From the NCBI GenBank assembly GCA_038232935.1, contig JBBSMX010000055.1, forward strand, positions 1 through 24,284: 24,284 bases of DNA, in the 5' to 3' direction. The position numbers and the translations under genes were made by a program. How positions within the stretch are numbered: the stretch's first letter is position 1; each line of letters begins with the position of its first letter. The notes beneath the pieces were generated by a model, which ran no database searches, was not told the origin of the DNA, and was given only the letters and a program-made list of their open reading frames with translations. This document shows, in pieces, positions 7,101 to 15,433 of the stretch. The DNA is from JBBSMX01 sp038232935. Its GTDB lineage: Bacteria > Bacteroidota > Rhodothermia > Rhodothermales > JANQRZ01.

Positions 7101-7367
7101 TTACTTGCGAATCCCGAGCTTGGCGATGATCGCGCGGTAGCGCTCGATGTCGCGGTCGACGAGATAGTCGAGCAGCCGGCGGCGCTTGCCGACGAGCAGG
7201 AGGAGGCCCCGGCGGGACGCGTGGTCCTTCGTGTGCGTCTTGAGGTGCTCGGTCAGCTCGTTGATGCGCTGGCTGAAGATGGCGATCTGGACTTCGGTGG
7301 TGCCGGTGTCGGCATCGCCATTCCCGTGCTCGGTGATGAGCTGTTGCTTCTGTTCCTTCGTGATCAT
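7101..7367 (-). CDS. rpsO: 30S ribosomal protein S15
   Basis: An 88-residue protein, MITKEQKQQLITEHGNGDAD onward, with the family signature TGTTEVQIAIFSQRINELTEHL followed by HTKDHASRRGLLLLVGKRRRLLDYL. S15 is a primary 16S rRNA binder that nucleates the central domain of the small subunit. Length is exactly that usual for bacteria (88-89). The start ATG 7367 is preceded by AGAGG with an 8-nt spacer, one of the few clear Shine-Dalgarno sequences in the window. The leader can form competing hairpins (7403-7427), suggestive of S15 feedback control as known for rpsO leaders in several phyla, though the structures differ between groups. pnp follows downstream. Confidence 0.97.
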   Translation of the reverse strand: MITKEQKQQLITEHGNGDADTGTTEVQIAIFSQRINELTEHLKTHTKDHASRRGLLLLVGKRRRLLDYLVDRDIERYRAIIAKLGIRK

Positions 7368-7400
7368 GCGGGGTGCCTCTTTAGATATTCCATGCTAAAG

Positions 7401-7429
7401 GAGCGGGCGCTCGCCCGCGAAGCGGGCTC
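7401..7429 (-). promoter_or_regulatory. rpsO leader with two mutually exclusive hairpins
   Basis: On the plus strand, segments GCGGGC (7403-7408), GCCCGC (7413-7418) and GCGGGC (7422-7427) are arranged so that the middle one can pair with either flank. On the transcript (minus strand) this gives GCCCGC-TTC-GCGGGC, or alternatively GCGGGC-GAGC-GCCCGC. Position is about 35-60 bases upstream of the rpsO ATG. A switch of this kind would suit ribosomal-protein autoregulation, but no S15-binding motif has been verified. It could also be a plain terminator of the upstream gene. Confidence 0.4.
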
Positions 7430-7449
7430 TGAGGGTCGAGCGCAAGCTA

Positions 7450-7487
7450 GAAAGCGAAAAGTACGCGTGTGCAGCCTGCGCGCTTTC
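7450..7487 (-). terminator. Possible terminator of the propeller-protein gene
   Basis: Arms GAAAGCG (7450-7456) and CGCTTTC (7481-7487) form a 7-bp stem with a 24-nt loop that can pair further internally (CGCG elements). It starts about 45 bases after the stop at 7532. Weak by itself. Confidence 0.35.
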
Positions 7488-7531
7488 GAAGTCCCGGCTA
7501 AATGTCGAGCCGCGACGCATTCCCGACTCCG

Positions 7532-10045
7532 CTATCTCAGCACCGTCACCCGCCGCGTGAGCACCCGCGAGGCCGCGCCCACGCCAGCCTTCATCTGCAC
7601 GACATAGACCCCGGCGGCGAGGTCATCCCGCTCGAACGGCGCTTCGTACGTGCCCGACGGCTGCTCGGCGTCTACAAGCACGGCGACTTCCCTCCCTAGC
7701 ACATCGTAGACCGCCAGCCGGACGGACGCCGACGTGTCGAGGGTGTAGCGAAACGTGGCGGCTCCCGTCGTGGGGTTGGGGTACGCCTCCAGCCCGAACG
7801 CCTCCGCCGATGCCCCGCCCTCGGCCGCCGTACCGAGGTCCTCCGTCACCCAGCGTGCGATGCACGAGGAGGGTTGCCCCCCGGCCGCGATGAACTCGCC
7901 CCCGGCCCACAGGGCCACCTGGTCTTCCCTTTCGGCATCCCCCACGGCCAATGCGTGGACGAAGGGGGCACTGACGAAGCCGGTGAGTCCGCTACCGAGC
8001 CCGCTCCAGCTTGCCCCGTTCCACTGTTGCACGTAGGGACCAGAGGCGTTTTGGTTTGCACCCCCCGCATAGAGCACCCCATTGGTCTCAGGATCGCCAT
8101 TGAGCGCGAGCGAGCGGACGACTTCCAGCCCACCCAGACTCACCCACACGTCGTCCTGCCAGCGCCAAACCCCCTCGGTGAAAGCGGCAGCGTAGAGCGC
8201 GCCCCCGGCCGCCGGGTTCCCCACCACGGCGAGGTCCTCGACGCTGAGCGTGAAAGCCCATTCCCGGAGCGCCGTCCACTGCTGAGTCTGTGGGTCGAGC
8301 CGGGACACACGGGCGCGCGACTCTCCCGTTCCAGGGATGATCCGGTAGCCGCCTACGTAGAGCGCCCCGGCCTCATCCACGATCATGGAGTAGATGCCAT
8401 CGAAGCCGTGGCCCTCCGGCGGGGCCTCCCAACGCTCGGTGCTTGGATCCCATCGCGCGAGGCTCTGCACGTCGAGTTGCTCGCCGTCTCCCTGAACGAC
8501 TTCCAGGAATCGACCGCCGACGTAGATCATGCCGTCCTCGGCCTCCGCAAAGGCCCGGACGACTCCAAGCTCCAGGCCTCCACCAAGCCTCTCCCACTGC
8601 TCCCCGTCCCAACGCGCCACGCTCTTCGAGGCTACCTCTGTCCCATCAGCTTGAAACACCTCATCGAAGCGACCGCCGACGTAGATGCTTCCGTCACGGC
8701 TGTAGAGAAGGCCCTCGACGAGGCCGCCGAACCTTCGCCCCATACCCTGACCGAGCGGCTCCCACCCCGTCCCGTTCCAGCGCGCCACGTAGTCGATCTG
8801 GTGGGTGCCGGCGAAGTGGAAGATGCCACCGGCGTAAACCTCCCCGCCCGTGGTCGTCACCAGAGTGAGCACATCGTCGGTGAAGCCGCCCGTCTCGGGG
8901 CTGCCGAGGACGCTCCACTGCTCTTGCTCGGGCTCGTACCGATGGAGGAAGTTGTTGGGGTTGTCCCCCTCGAAGAAGAAGTACCCGGCATGTCCGACGT
9001 AGAGGGCGTTGGCCGTAGCGAGAATAGTCTGAACCGGCCGTGCACCGTCGACCGGAACGGGTCCGGGATCAACGCTAGCCCATGCTGTGCCATCCCAACG
9101 GCGTAGTACGTTGTCTTGCCACTCTCCCCCCGCGTAGAGCGACCCGTCAGGGCCAAAGGCGAGTGCATATAGAAGGAACTCCGTGCCTTCTCCCAGGGCA
9201 CTCCACGTCTCGGCCTCCGGGTCCCATCGAGCCACGTTGTTGACGGGCAGTACGCTTCCGTCCGGTTGAAGGGCCTCGTCAAAGGTGCCCCCGACGAAGA
9301 CCCCATCCGCGCTCACCGCCATCGCTTGAACTTCCGCAAGCACGTCTGCATCAACCCCGCCGCCGAGTCCACTCCACGCTTCGGTAGCCGGGTTATAGCG
9401 AGCGACGTTCCGAGCGGCAACCCCACCGGCCACGCCAAAGTTGCCTCCAACGTAGAGAAAGCTATCGTGGAAGATCAGCGACGTTATGTAAGAGAATCCG
9501 CTTCCCACCTCTCCCACCGTTTCCCATTCCATCCCGTCCCATCGGGCCAGGTTCTTGACCTCTATCCCTCCAGCCATATCGAACTCACCGCCCGCGTAGA
9601 GGAGTCCGTCTGGACCGAATACGAGATCATAGACGGCGAAGCCGGCGAGCCCTTCTCCAAGCGCATTCCAGACTCCGCTAGCGGGATCGTAACTGGCAAT
9701 GTTAAGGGCAGGGTTACCACCGGCCGTTTGAAATTGTCCCGCCGTGTACAAGGTACCGTCTGGTCCGACGGCGAGTGAAAAAACCGCGCCGTCAACTCCC
9801 CCACCGAGAGGTATCCACTCCTCTTCCGTCAAGTCATAAGCCCCAACTTTGAAGGCGATCTCGCTTCCAGCGTAGATAAAGTCCCCTCCCACGTAGAGCC
9901 GGCCGTCGCTCTCGGCCAGTGCATGCACGGGACCCGTTACGCCGGGGAGCGTAAAACCGTCGGACCACTCCCCGGTGGCTTGAGCATGTGCACCGAGGGC
10001 GGATAGGGAAACGAGGAGGGCGAAAAAGAGAAGGAGGTGACGCAT
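7532..10045 (-). CDS. Secreted beta-propeller-repeat protein with T9SS sorting domain
   Basis: The product is 837 residues from ATG 10045 (MRHLLLFFALLVSLSALGAH ending AQ), a clear signal peptide cleaved after AHAQ. The body contains about 14 repeats of 50-60 residues. Each has a core like LYVGGDF.. AG followed by VARWDG..W..LG.G, with variants YAGGEF, YVGGNF, YVGGRF and YAGGIF. This is typical of delta-60/Kelch-like propeller blades, and 14 would suit two seven-bladed propellers. The end (YPNPTTGAATFRYTLD, VYDVLGREVAVLV, terminal RRVTVLR) is a type A T9SS C-terminal domain, so the protein is probably exported through the outer membrane and surface-attached or released. Function is unknown; a binding scaffold is likely. 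A longer frame reaching 10117 is rejected because it would precede the signal peptide. GGAG lies 7 bases before the ATG. An exported protease gene is directly upstream. Confidence 0.85.
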   Translation of the reverse strand: MRHLLLFFALLVSLSALGAHAQATGEWSDGFTLPGVTGPVHALAESDGRLYVGGDFIYAGSEIAFKVGAYDLTEEEWIPLGGGVDGAVFSLAVGPDGTLYTAGQFQTAGGNPALNIASYDPASGVWNALGEGLAGFAVYDLVFGPDGLLYAGGEFDMAGGIEVKNLARWDGMEWETVGEVGSGFSYITSLIFHDSFLYVGGNFGVAGGVAARNVARYNPATEAWSGLGGGVDADVLAEVQAMAVSADGVFVGGTFDEALQPDGSVLPVNNVARWDPEAETWSALGEGTEFLLYALAFGPDGSLYAGGEWQDNVLRRWDGTAWASVDPGPVPVDGARPVQTILATANALYVGHAGYFFFEGDNPNNFLHRYEPEQEQWSVLGSPETGGFTDDVLTLVTTTGGEVYAGGIFHFAGTHQIDYVARWNGTGWEPLGQGMGRRFGGLVEGLLYSRDGSIYVGGRFDEVFQADGTEVASKSVARWDGEQWERLGGGLELGVVRAFAEAEDGMIYVGGRFLEVVQGDGEQLDVQSLARWDPSTERWEAPPEGHGFDGIYSMIVDEAGALYVGGYRIIPGTGESRARVSRLDPQTQQWTALREWAFTLSVEDLAVVGNPAAGGALYAAAFTEGVWRWQDDVWVSLGGLEVVRSLALNGDPETNGVLYAGGANQNASGPYVQQWNGASWSGLGSGLTGFVSAPFVHALAVGDAEREDQVALWAGGEFIAAGGQPSSCIARWVTEDLGTAAEGGASAEAFGLEAYPNPTTGAATFRYTLDTSASVRLAVYDVLGREVAVLVDAEQPSGTYEAPFERDDLAAGVYVVQMKAGVGAASRVLTRRVTVLR

Positions 10046-10076
10046 GGAGCAGCTCCGCAGTTTGTTGTTCACACGA

Positions 10077-10115
10077 GCGGAGGGAGCGCTGACTTCGAGA
10101 CAGCACCCCCTCCGC
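10077..10115 (-). terminator. Hairpin downstream of the secreted protease gene
   Basis: Outer arms GCGGAGGG (10077-10084) and CCCTCCGC (10108-10115) and inner arms GCTG (10088-10091) and CAGC (10101-10104) form a long stem with an internal loop. It starts 28 bases after the protease stop and lies before the next gene's start. No T-run follows on the minus strand. Confidence 0.5.
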
Positions 10116-10142
10116 ATTCTCTGGCGCAGGGGTGCTACCGCC

Positions 10143-13100
10143 TCACCGCAGCACCGTCACCTTCTGCCGGAGCATGCGCGGGGCCTTCCGCCCCGCCGCT
10201 CCCACCGTCGCCACGACGAAGTACGTCCCTACCGCGAGGCGGGAGCCGTCGAGGCGGAGGGCGTGACGGCCGGCGTCAAGCACACCGTCTGCCAGCACGG
10301 CCACTTCCCGCCCCAGCAGATCGTAGACCACGACGCGCACCGCCGCCACCTCCGGCAGCGTGAACGGCACCGTAGCCGCCCGCGCCGTCGGGTTGGGGTA
10401 TGCCGCGAGCAGCGCGACCTCGGCCGGGAGCGCGGCATCGCCGCTCTTGCTCACGGCAACGGTCGCCGTAGCCTCCTCGCCCTGTCCTGTACCACGGCCG
10501 GTGCCACCGCCCCCCGCCTTCGCCGCGATCACCTCGGCCATGAACGCGAGGTCCTCGCTCAGCCCGTCGTGGGTGTCGCCGAGCGTACCGATGAGTCCGT
10601 CGATCCGGGCGAGGGCGGCATTGTAGCGCCCGAGCGCCTCGTCCACAGCAACCGCGTCGAGCGAGAGCGTGAGGGTCTCCTCTTCCCCCGCTACTAGGGA
10701 CCCGTACTCAGCGAGAAGCTGATCGGCCCGCTCGACCTCACCCGCTGCGAGGGCGGCCTCGGTCAGCACGATGGCGGCTCCCTCAACGACCCGGCGGAGC
10801 CTCGGCGGGAGGTGGTCCGGGTTGCCCTGTGTGAGGCGATTCCTGAGCATCCGAAACACCTGCTCCGTCGCCGCCTGTTCGCCCGTCGCGTCGGTGGGAT
10901 CGCGCCGCTGAAGCCCTGCCAGAAGCCGGACGAGAGCGGGGGCGTCTACGGCCTCGGGATCAGCCGCTAGCTGCCCTCTGACGGCACGAATCCGCTCACG
11001 CAGCCACACGACGGGATCCTCGTCGCCACCCCGTGGATGCGAGTCCGTGCTCCCTGCGCCGGAAGACGCGAGAACGTGGGGATCTCCGAGCGCCGGCCGG
11101 TAGCCGCCGCCGGAGCCGCCCGTAGGGTCCGACGTGAGGTAGGGGCTCACGTCCACGGAGTAGGTCCCGCAGAAGTAGCTCGCCGGCGGGGCCGAGGTCG
11201 TCCCCCAGTAGTCGTTCTCGGCTTCGAGGATGCTCCCGGACGAGTTGTAAATCCGGCACCCCGACCCCGTATCGAGGACGGCGTTGCGGTCGCCGTCCAG
11301 CGTGGTGCTCCCCATGAAGAGGTAGCCCCCGTTGAGATAGACCACCTGCTTGTCGGCGTTGTCCGCGATCCGGTTCCGTCCCTCGTACCCGAAGACATTG
11401 CCTCGGCGGCTGAAATCGACCTCGCCGTTGGCCTCGACACGGAGGCCGTCGTAGGAAGCACCGCCGGTCCCGTTACCCTCGATAACATTATCGTGGAAGG
11501 AGGTGGCCGTGGCGTTCTTGACGTAGACCCCGTGCTCGCCGCCGTTCCGAACCGTAGACTCCGAGAGGCCGAAGTCGGTGTTACGCAGGTAGAGGCCGTA
11601 GGTGAGGCTGCCTTCGATCAGCACGTGGTCGAGGTAGACCTCAGAGCGCGGCGGGAGACAGAACGGGCTTCCACAGGAGGCGTAGTCGGTGGCGAGGCCG
11701 ACCTTGTTATCGACGAGTTCGGTGTCGTAGATGTTGGTGCTCAGCGCGCGCACGTCGAGGCCCGTGGACGCGCCGGAGATGGCGACGCCATCGAAGAACG
11801 AACCCTCACCGTGGAGGGTGATGCCGGCCCACGCGATCGAGCTCGAACGCGCGGTGAAGGCCACGTCCTGCACGTCGAGATTACCGTCGGCCACGAGTTC
11901 GGACCCCGCCCACATCTGGAGGGAATCGTTGCTGAGCGCGGCGGTCTGCCCGCTCGGGATCGTCGCGCCGAAGCGCTCGATGGTGTACGTCAGCGCCTCA
12001 TAGGCGTTGATGCGGCCGTAGCCGGTGTACTGGTTCCACTCCAGCGTCTCCCCCGTGTCGGAGTCGGTGTAGGTGAACGAGTCGGGGTGGTCGTTCTGGT
12101 CCACCTTCTCTGCCGAGCGCGTGATGACCTCGTAGACCTCATCCACACGGAGAGACGGGTTGATGGCGAGGACGAGCGCGGCCTGTGCTGCCACAATAGG
12201 ACCAGCGCATGAAGTCCCCCAACAGCCACCTAATCTATGATCGTAAGAACCGCCTTCTCCAACCCCGTCGGTGTATACAATCCTCACCGCCTCACCCGGC
12301 GCTGCAACATCGATAAATGCCTGCTCAGGTGCGGCCAGCGGGTCGGTGCCAGGGCTCCAGGTCCACACATCGACGAACTCGTCAGTCGCGCCGGTCGCGC
12401 TTACAGCAATGACCTGTGCTTCATAGGTTGTCCCATCGCCGGCATCGATATCATCGAAGTAATACGCAGCAGGGTACTGCTGTGTGGTACACGTTCCCGA
12501 ACCATCAGGCGTGCAGCCCTGCCCGTTGCCTGCTGAACCTGTGACAACTATCCCCATAGTGAGGAGGTCTCGAACAGCATTCCTTACCCCTCCTCCAACC
12601 CAGCTGTTCTGCACCACATCGACATTGCCATACGCAGGATTGGCGGGGTCTCCCAACGCTGTGACTATATTACCAAGACCAATACTCAACCCATGGAATC
12701 CATAGAGTTCGACGTTCCACCCGAGGCTGGCTACGGACTGTCCATTATCGGTCTCTGCACCAGCCATTCCCGCCACGAAATAACCGTGCTGATTGGTAAT
12801 ATTCCCGCACGTTACTACCGTCAGCTTGTTGATCAGGTCGGGATGCATGTCAGAGCCCGCCAGTTCACAAGGGAAGTAATCTGCAAATGCAATCCCAACC
12901 GGACTTAACGATCCGATCCCTCTATTGATTTCCCACGCACGCGCCGCGTCGATCTTCAACAGGCTGTATTGGTTGCCGATGACATAGTCCGGGTCGTTCG
13001 GCTCGTCGAGGAGATAGTAGACCTGCGGTTCCTCCGCGTAGGCCACCTCGCCTATCGCTTCCAACTCCGCCACTACATCGGCCAGCGGGACGGGGGCATC

Positions 13101-13586
13101 GAACCATACCCCGATAATCTGCGAGTAGTCCGAGATGGTGACGGTAGCCCCGGTCCGTTTGTTCACGCGGAGCGTGTCGCCCCATACCGCGTTCGGTATC
13201 CGCTTCGTCAGCGTGAACGATCCGTAGCTCGTTTCCAGTTGATCGAAGAGGTCCGTGACAGCCGCGTACTCCGTTCTCACGGCCGTCAAGCTCACCGCCA
13301 CCTGTCCCTTCGGGAGGTCGAAGACGTGCTCGCCGAACTTGACGACGACGAGCGTCGAATACCGATCCCCGTGCAGGTCTTCGTAGAGCGGCGCTTCTAC
13401 CACGGCATCCTCAGGCAGATCGACGGGAATCAGTGTCTGTGCCAGTACCACGGTCGGGATGAGGAGCAGTAACAGGACCGGGGTCACGCGCCACACGACG
13501 CGCCGGATCAGTGGGAGGATTGCCCCCCCCCCGGTTATTTTCGTGACGGTTTTCGGTAGCAGAACGTGCGCACATGATGACCTCAC
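10143..13586 (-). CDS. Secreted subtilisin-like (S8) protease with beta-helix region and T9SS sorting domain
   Basis: The product is 1147 residues from GTG 13586. Residues about 29-50 (RRVVWRVTPVLLLLLIPTVV then LAQ) look like a signal peptide. A propeptide-like region follows to about 190, then the S8 domain. Probable catalytic residues are D236 (GIAFADYF), H267 (NQHGYFVAGMAG) and S459 (GTSCAGP), with oxyanion N354 (SAGNGQG). The Asp context is atypical for the family. About 550-830 is a right-handed beta-helix-like region with repeated short strands and NDYWG/SAPP-type turns. About 850-1040 is helical. The end (YPNPTARAATVPFTLP, VYDLLGREVAVLADG, KVTVLR) is a T9SS sorting domain. The protein is probably an extracellular or surface protease. 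The start is uncertain: a 10-G run covers codons 19-22, and GTG 13496 inside the signal peptide region is an alternative. Bases 12230-12960 (catalytic domain) are clearly lower in GC. Confidence 0.85.
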   Translation of the reverse strand: MRSSCAHVLLPKTVTKITGGGAILPLIRRVVWRVTPVLLLLLIPTVVLAQTLIPVDLPEDAVVEAPLYEDLHGDRYSTLVVVKFGEHVFDLPKGQVAVSLTAVRTEYAAVTDLFDQLETSYGSFTLTKRIPNAVWGDTLRVNKRTGATVTISDYSQIIGVWFDAPVPLADVVAELEAIGEVAYAEEPQVYYLLDEPNDPDYVIGNQYSLLKIDAARAWEINRGIGSLSPVGIAFADYFPCELAGSDMHPDLINKLTVVTCGNITNQHGYFVAGMAGAETDNGQSVASLGWNVELYGFHGLSIGLGNIVTALGDPANPAYGNVDVVQNSWVGGGVRNAVRDLLTMGIVVTGSAGNGQGCTPDGSGTCTTQQYPAAYYFDDIDAGDGTTYEAQVIAVSATGATDEFVDVWTWSPGTDPLAAPEQAFIDVAAPGEAVRIVYTDGVGEGGSYDHRLGGCWGTSCAGPIVAAQAALVLAINPSLRVDEVYEVITRSAEKVDQNDHPDSFTYTDSDTGETLEWNQYTGYGRINAYEALTYTIERFGATIPSGQTAALSNDSLQMWAGSELVADGNLDVQDVAFTARSSSIAWAGITLHGEGSFFDGVAISGASTGLDVRALSTNIYDTELVDNKVGLATDYASCGSPFCLPPRSEVYLDHVLIEGSLTYGLYLRNTDFGLSESTVRNGGEHGVYVKNATATSFHDNVIEGNGTGGASYDGLRVEANGEVDFSRRGNVFGYEGRNRIADNADKQVVYLNGGYLFMGSTTLDGDRNAVLDTGSGCRIYNSSGSILEAENDYWGTTSAPPASYFCGTYSVDVSPYLTSDPTGGSGGGYRPALGDPHVLASSGAGSTDSHPRGGDEDPVVWLRERIRAVRGQLAADPEAVDAPALVRLLAGLQRRDPTDATGEQAATEQVFRMLRNRLTQGNPDHLPPRLRRVVEGAAIVLTEAALAAGEVERADQLLAEYGSLVAGEEETLTLSLDAVAVDEALGRYNAALARIDGLIGTLGDTHDGLSEDLAFMAEVIAAKAGGGGTGRGTGQGEEATATVAVSKSGDAALPAEVALLAAYPNPTARAATVPFTLPEVAAVRVVVYDLLGREVAVLADGVLDAGRHALRLDGSRLAVGTYFVVATVGAAGRKAPRMLRQKVTVLR
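13523..13532 (-). repeat. Homopolymer tract of 10 G (coding strand) in the protease gene
   Basis: Ten consecutive C on the plus strand are read as GGG GGG GGG G in codons 19-22, between the GTG start at 13586 and the signal-peptide core. Runs of this length are prone to slipped-strand changes in length, which would shift the frame between the first start and the rest of the protein. Confidence 0.85.
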
Positions 13587-13608
13587 GGTTTAGACAAGAC
13601 GATAGTGC

Positions 13609-13637
13609 AGAGTAAACGATTGACTCCGCAATGTCAA
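13609..13637 (-). promoter_or_regulatory. Candidate promoter of the secreted protease gene
   Basis: On the minus strand TTGACA (13637-13632) is followed after 17 bases by TACTCT (13614-13609), about 23 bases before the GTG start at 13586. It lies in the AT-richer spacer after ribF. It fits a sigma70-type -35/-10 pair; the Bacteroidota-type -7 consensus (TAnnTTTG) is not matched, so activity is uncertain. Nothing else was seen in the 137-base spacer. Confidence 0.4.
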
Positions 13638-13723
13638 GGAATCAAGAAAGGCAGCCTGATTACTCCCGTTTGGGTTTCTGTTCTGTCTCCTAAAAGTTGC
13701 AGCGCCACCGTCTGAAGCCGCTG

Positions 13724-14662
13724 CTACCGGCTCGTCGTCCGTAACACCCGACGGCTCACTCGTTCGTCGTCGCGGAGCTGGGTGGCGAGGGCGTCGGGGC
13801 CGGAGAACTTGACTTCGTCGCGGATGCGCTCGACGAACTCCACGCGGAGGGTGTCCCCGTAAATCTCCTCCGCGAAGTCGAAGAGGTGGACTTCGACGCT
13901 GAGCGCGCCGTCGGTCTCGAAGGTCGGGCGGCTTCCGACATTCATCATCCCACCGACCATCTCGTCGCCGTGCGCCGCGCGGACGGCGTAGACGCCGGGC
14001 TTGGGAACGAGCTTCCGGTCGCCGTGGACGCGGAGGTTCGCCGTCGGATACCCAATCGTGCGCCCGCGCTGGTCGCCCCGGACGACGGTGCCGGTGAGGG
14101 CGTACGGCCGCCCGAGCATCTCGGACGCCTCGGCCACGTCCCCCTCTTCGCCGAGCAACCGCCGGATCTCAGACGACGACACGGTCACTTCGTGGACGAT
14201 CTGCTCGGGGATCACGTCCACGCTGAAGCCGCGTTCGGCCCCCATCGCTTCCAGCGTTTCCCGGCTCCCGCTCCGGTTCCGCCCAAACCGGTGGTCATAG
14301 CCGATCACGATCTCGCGCAGCCCAATCGTCTCGATGAGGACCTGCTCGACGTAGTCCTCGGGCGCGAGGTTCGAGAGGTCGCGCGTAAACGGGAGTACGA
14401 CGAACCGCTCGATCCCGAATGCTTCGAGCAGGTCGGCGCGCTCGTCGAGCGTGGTCAGGAGCGGAACGTGGACGCCGAGAACGACCTCGCGCGGGTGCGG
14501 GTCGAAGGAGACGACGACGCTGCACCCGTCCACCTTCGCCGCGCGCTCCTTGAGGTAGCGGAGGATGGCCTGATGCCCGAGGTGCACGCCGTCGAACGTG
14601 CCGACGGTGAGCACAGAGCAACCGTCGCGGGTGATCTCGTCGTAGCCGAACTGTCGTTTCAT
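13724..14662 (-). CDS. ribF: Bifunctional riboflavin kinase / FAD synthetase
   Basis: A 312-residue protein. The N-terminal FMN adenylyltransferase domain shows GTFDGVHLGH (residues 22-31), SFDPHP and GYDHRFGRNRSG. The C-terminal riboflavin kinase domain shows GRPYALTGTVVRGDQRGRTI then GYPTANL, and later GVYAVRA and GGMMNVGSRPTF. It phosphorylates riboflavin to FMN and adenylates FMN to FAD in the cytoplasm. Length matches the family (300-320). Start ATG 14662 precedes a conserved N-terminus; no Shine-Dalgarno is visible. It is the last gene of the rimP-to-ribF operon, 45 bases after truB. The truB-ribF adjacency is common in bacteria. Two secreted-protein genes intervene before rpsO, which often follows ribF directly elsewhere. 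Confidence 0.95.
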   Translation of the reverse strand: MKRQFGYDEITRDGCSVLTVGTFDGVHLGHQAILRYLKERAAKVDGCSVVVSFDPHPREVVLGVHVPLLTTLDERADLLEAFGIERFVVLPFTRDLSNLAPEDYVEQVLIETIGLREIVIGYDHRFGRNRSGSRETLEAMGAERGFSVDVIPEQIVHEVTVSSSEIRRLLGEEGDVAEASEMLGRPYALTGTVVRGDQRGRTIGYPTANLRVHGDRKLVPKPGVYAVRAAHGDEMVGGMMNVGSRPTFETDGALSVEVHLFDFAEEIYGDTLRVEFVERIRDEVKFSGPDALATQLRDDERVSRRVLRTTSR

Positions 14663-14707
14663 TGCAATAACGGTAAATGCGAGTAGGGACGGGTTTCAAC
14701 CCCGGCC

Positions 14708-15433
14708 CTACGAGGATGCGACGGTCTCGGCTAATGTGTCCAGCGTCCACGCTTCGTCCACGCTGAACGGGCCAATCGCCGTCCTCCGCAGCGCTGTCAG
14801 GTGCGCGCCCACACCGAGCGACTGCCCGAGGTCGTGTGCGAGCGTGCGAATGTACGTCCCCTTCGAACACTCGACGGCGAAGTCCACGTCGGGGCCGCGC
14901 CGCGCGGTGAGGTCGAACCGGTAGATCGTGACGGGACGCGGCTGCCGCTCGACGGTCTCCCCGCGCCGCGCCTTTTTGTACAGCCTCTCCCCTTCCACTT
15001 TCACGGCCGAATACATCGGCGGGCGCTGCTTGATCTCCCCGAGGAAGGCCTGCCGGGCAGCGTCGAGATCGCTGTCGGTGACGTGCGAGGGATCGGCACG
15101 CTCGATCACGTCGCTTTCGGCGTCGTACGAGGGCGTCGTCTCGCCGAGCCGGAGCGTGCCGGTGTAGGTCTTCGGCAGACCCATGAACTGGTCCTGCAAC
15201 CGCGTCGCCGGGCGGCCGACGAGGCAGATCAGCAAGCCCGTCGCCATCGGATCGAGCGTGCCGGCGTGGCCGATCTTTTTGGTGCCGAGCAGAGGGCGCA
15301 GCCGCCGGATCACCCCGAACGATGAGAGGCCGCCCGGCTTGTCCATCAACAGAATAGCCGGATCGCCGCCCATCGTCGGTCGCTCCGACCGAGTGATGAC
15401 AGGCGGCTGGACGGGCAAATCCTCGTCAGGCAT
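14708..15433 (-). CDS. truB: tRNA pseudouridine(55) synthase
   Basis: The product is 241 residues from ATG 15433 (MPDEDLPVQPPVITRSERPT). It has the TruB core LLMDKPGGLSSFGVIRRLR, the catalytic motif GHAGTLDPMATGLL with the nucleophilic Asp (about residue 61), RPPMYSAVKVEGERLYKKAR and CSKGTYIRTLAHDLG. It converts U55 to pseudouridine in the T-loop of tRNAs. The frame is open to 15496, but the internal ATG is chosen because it overlaps the rbfA stop by only 8 bases, as expected for coupled genes, and the extra residues are unconserved. The short C-terminus suggests no full PUA domain, as in many Bacteroidota TruB proteins. Neighbours are rbfA upstream and ribF downstream. Confidence 0.95.
   Translation of the reverse strand: MPDEDLPVQPPVITRSERPTMGGDPAILLMDKPGGLSSFGVIRRLRPLLGTKKIGHAGTLDPMATGLLICLVGRPATRLQDQFMGLPKTYTGTLRLGETTPSYDAESDVIERADPSHVTDSDLDAARQAFLGEIKQRPPMYSAVKVEGERLYKKARRGETVERQPRPVTIYRFDLTARRGPDVDFAVECSKGTYIRTLAHDLGQSLGVGAHLTALRRTAIGPFSVDEAWTLDTLAETVASS

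Noticed and set aside
10046..10117. Longer N-terminus of the propeller protein
   Set aside because: It would place 24 residues ahead of a complete signal peptide and translate the upstream terminator-like hairpin.
13587..13723. Possible small RNA or tRNA in the ribF-protease spacer
   Set aside because: No cloverleaf or stable structure was seen; the sequence is better explained by a promoter.
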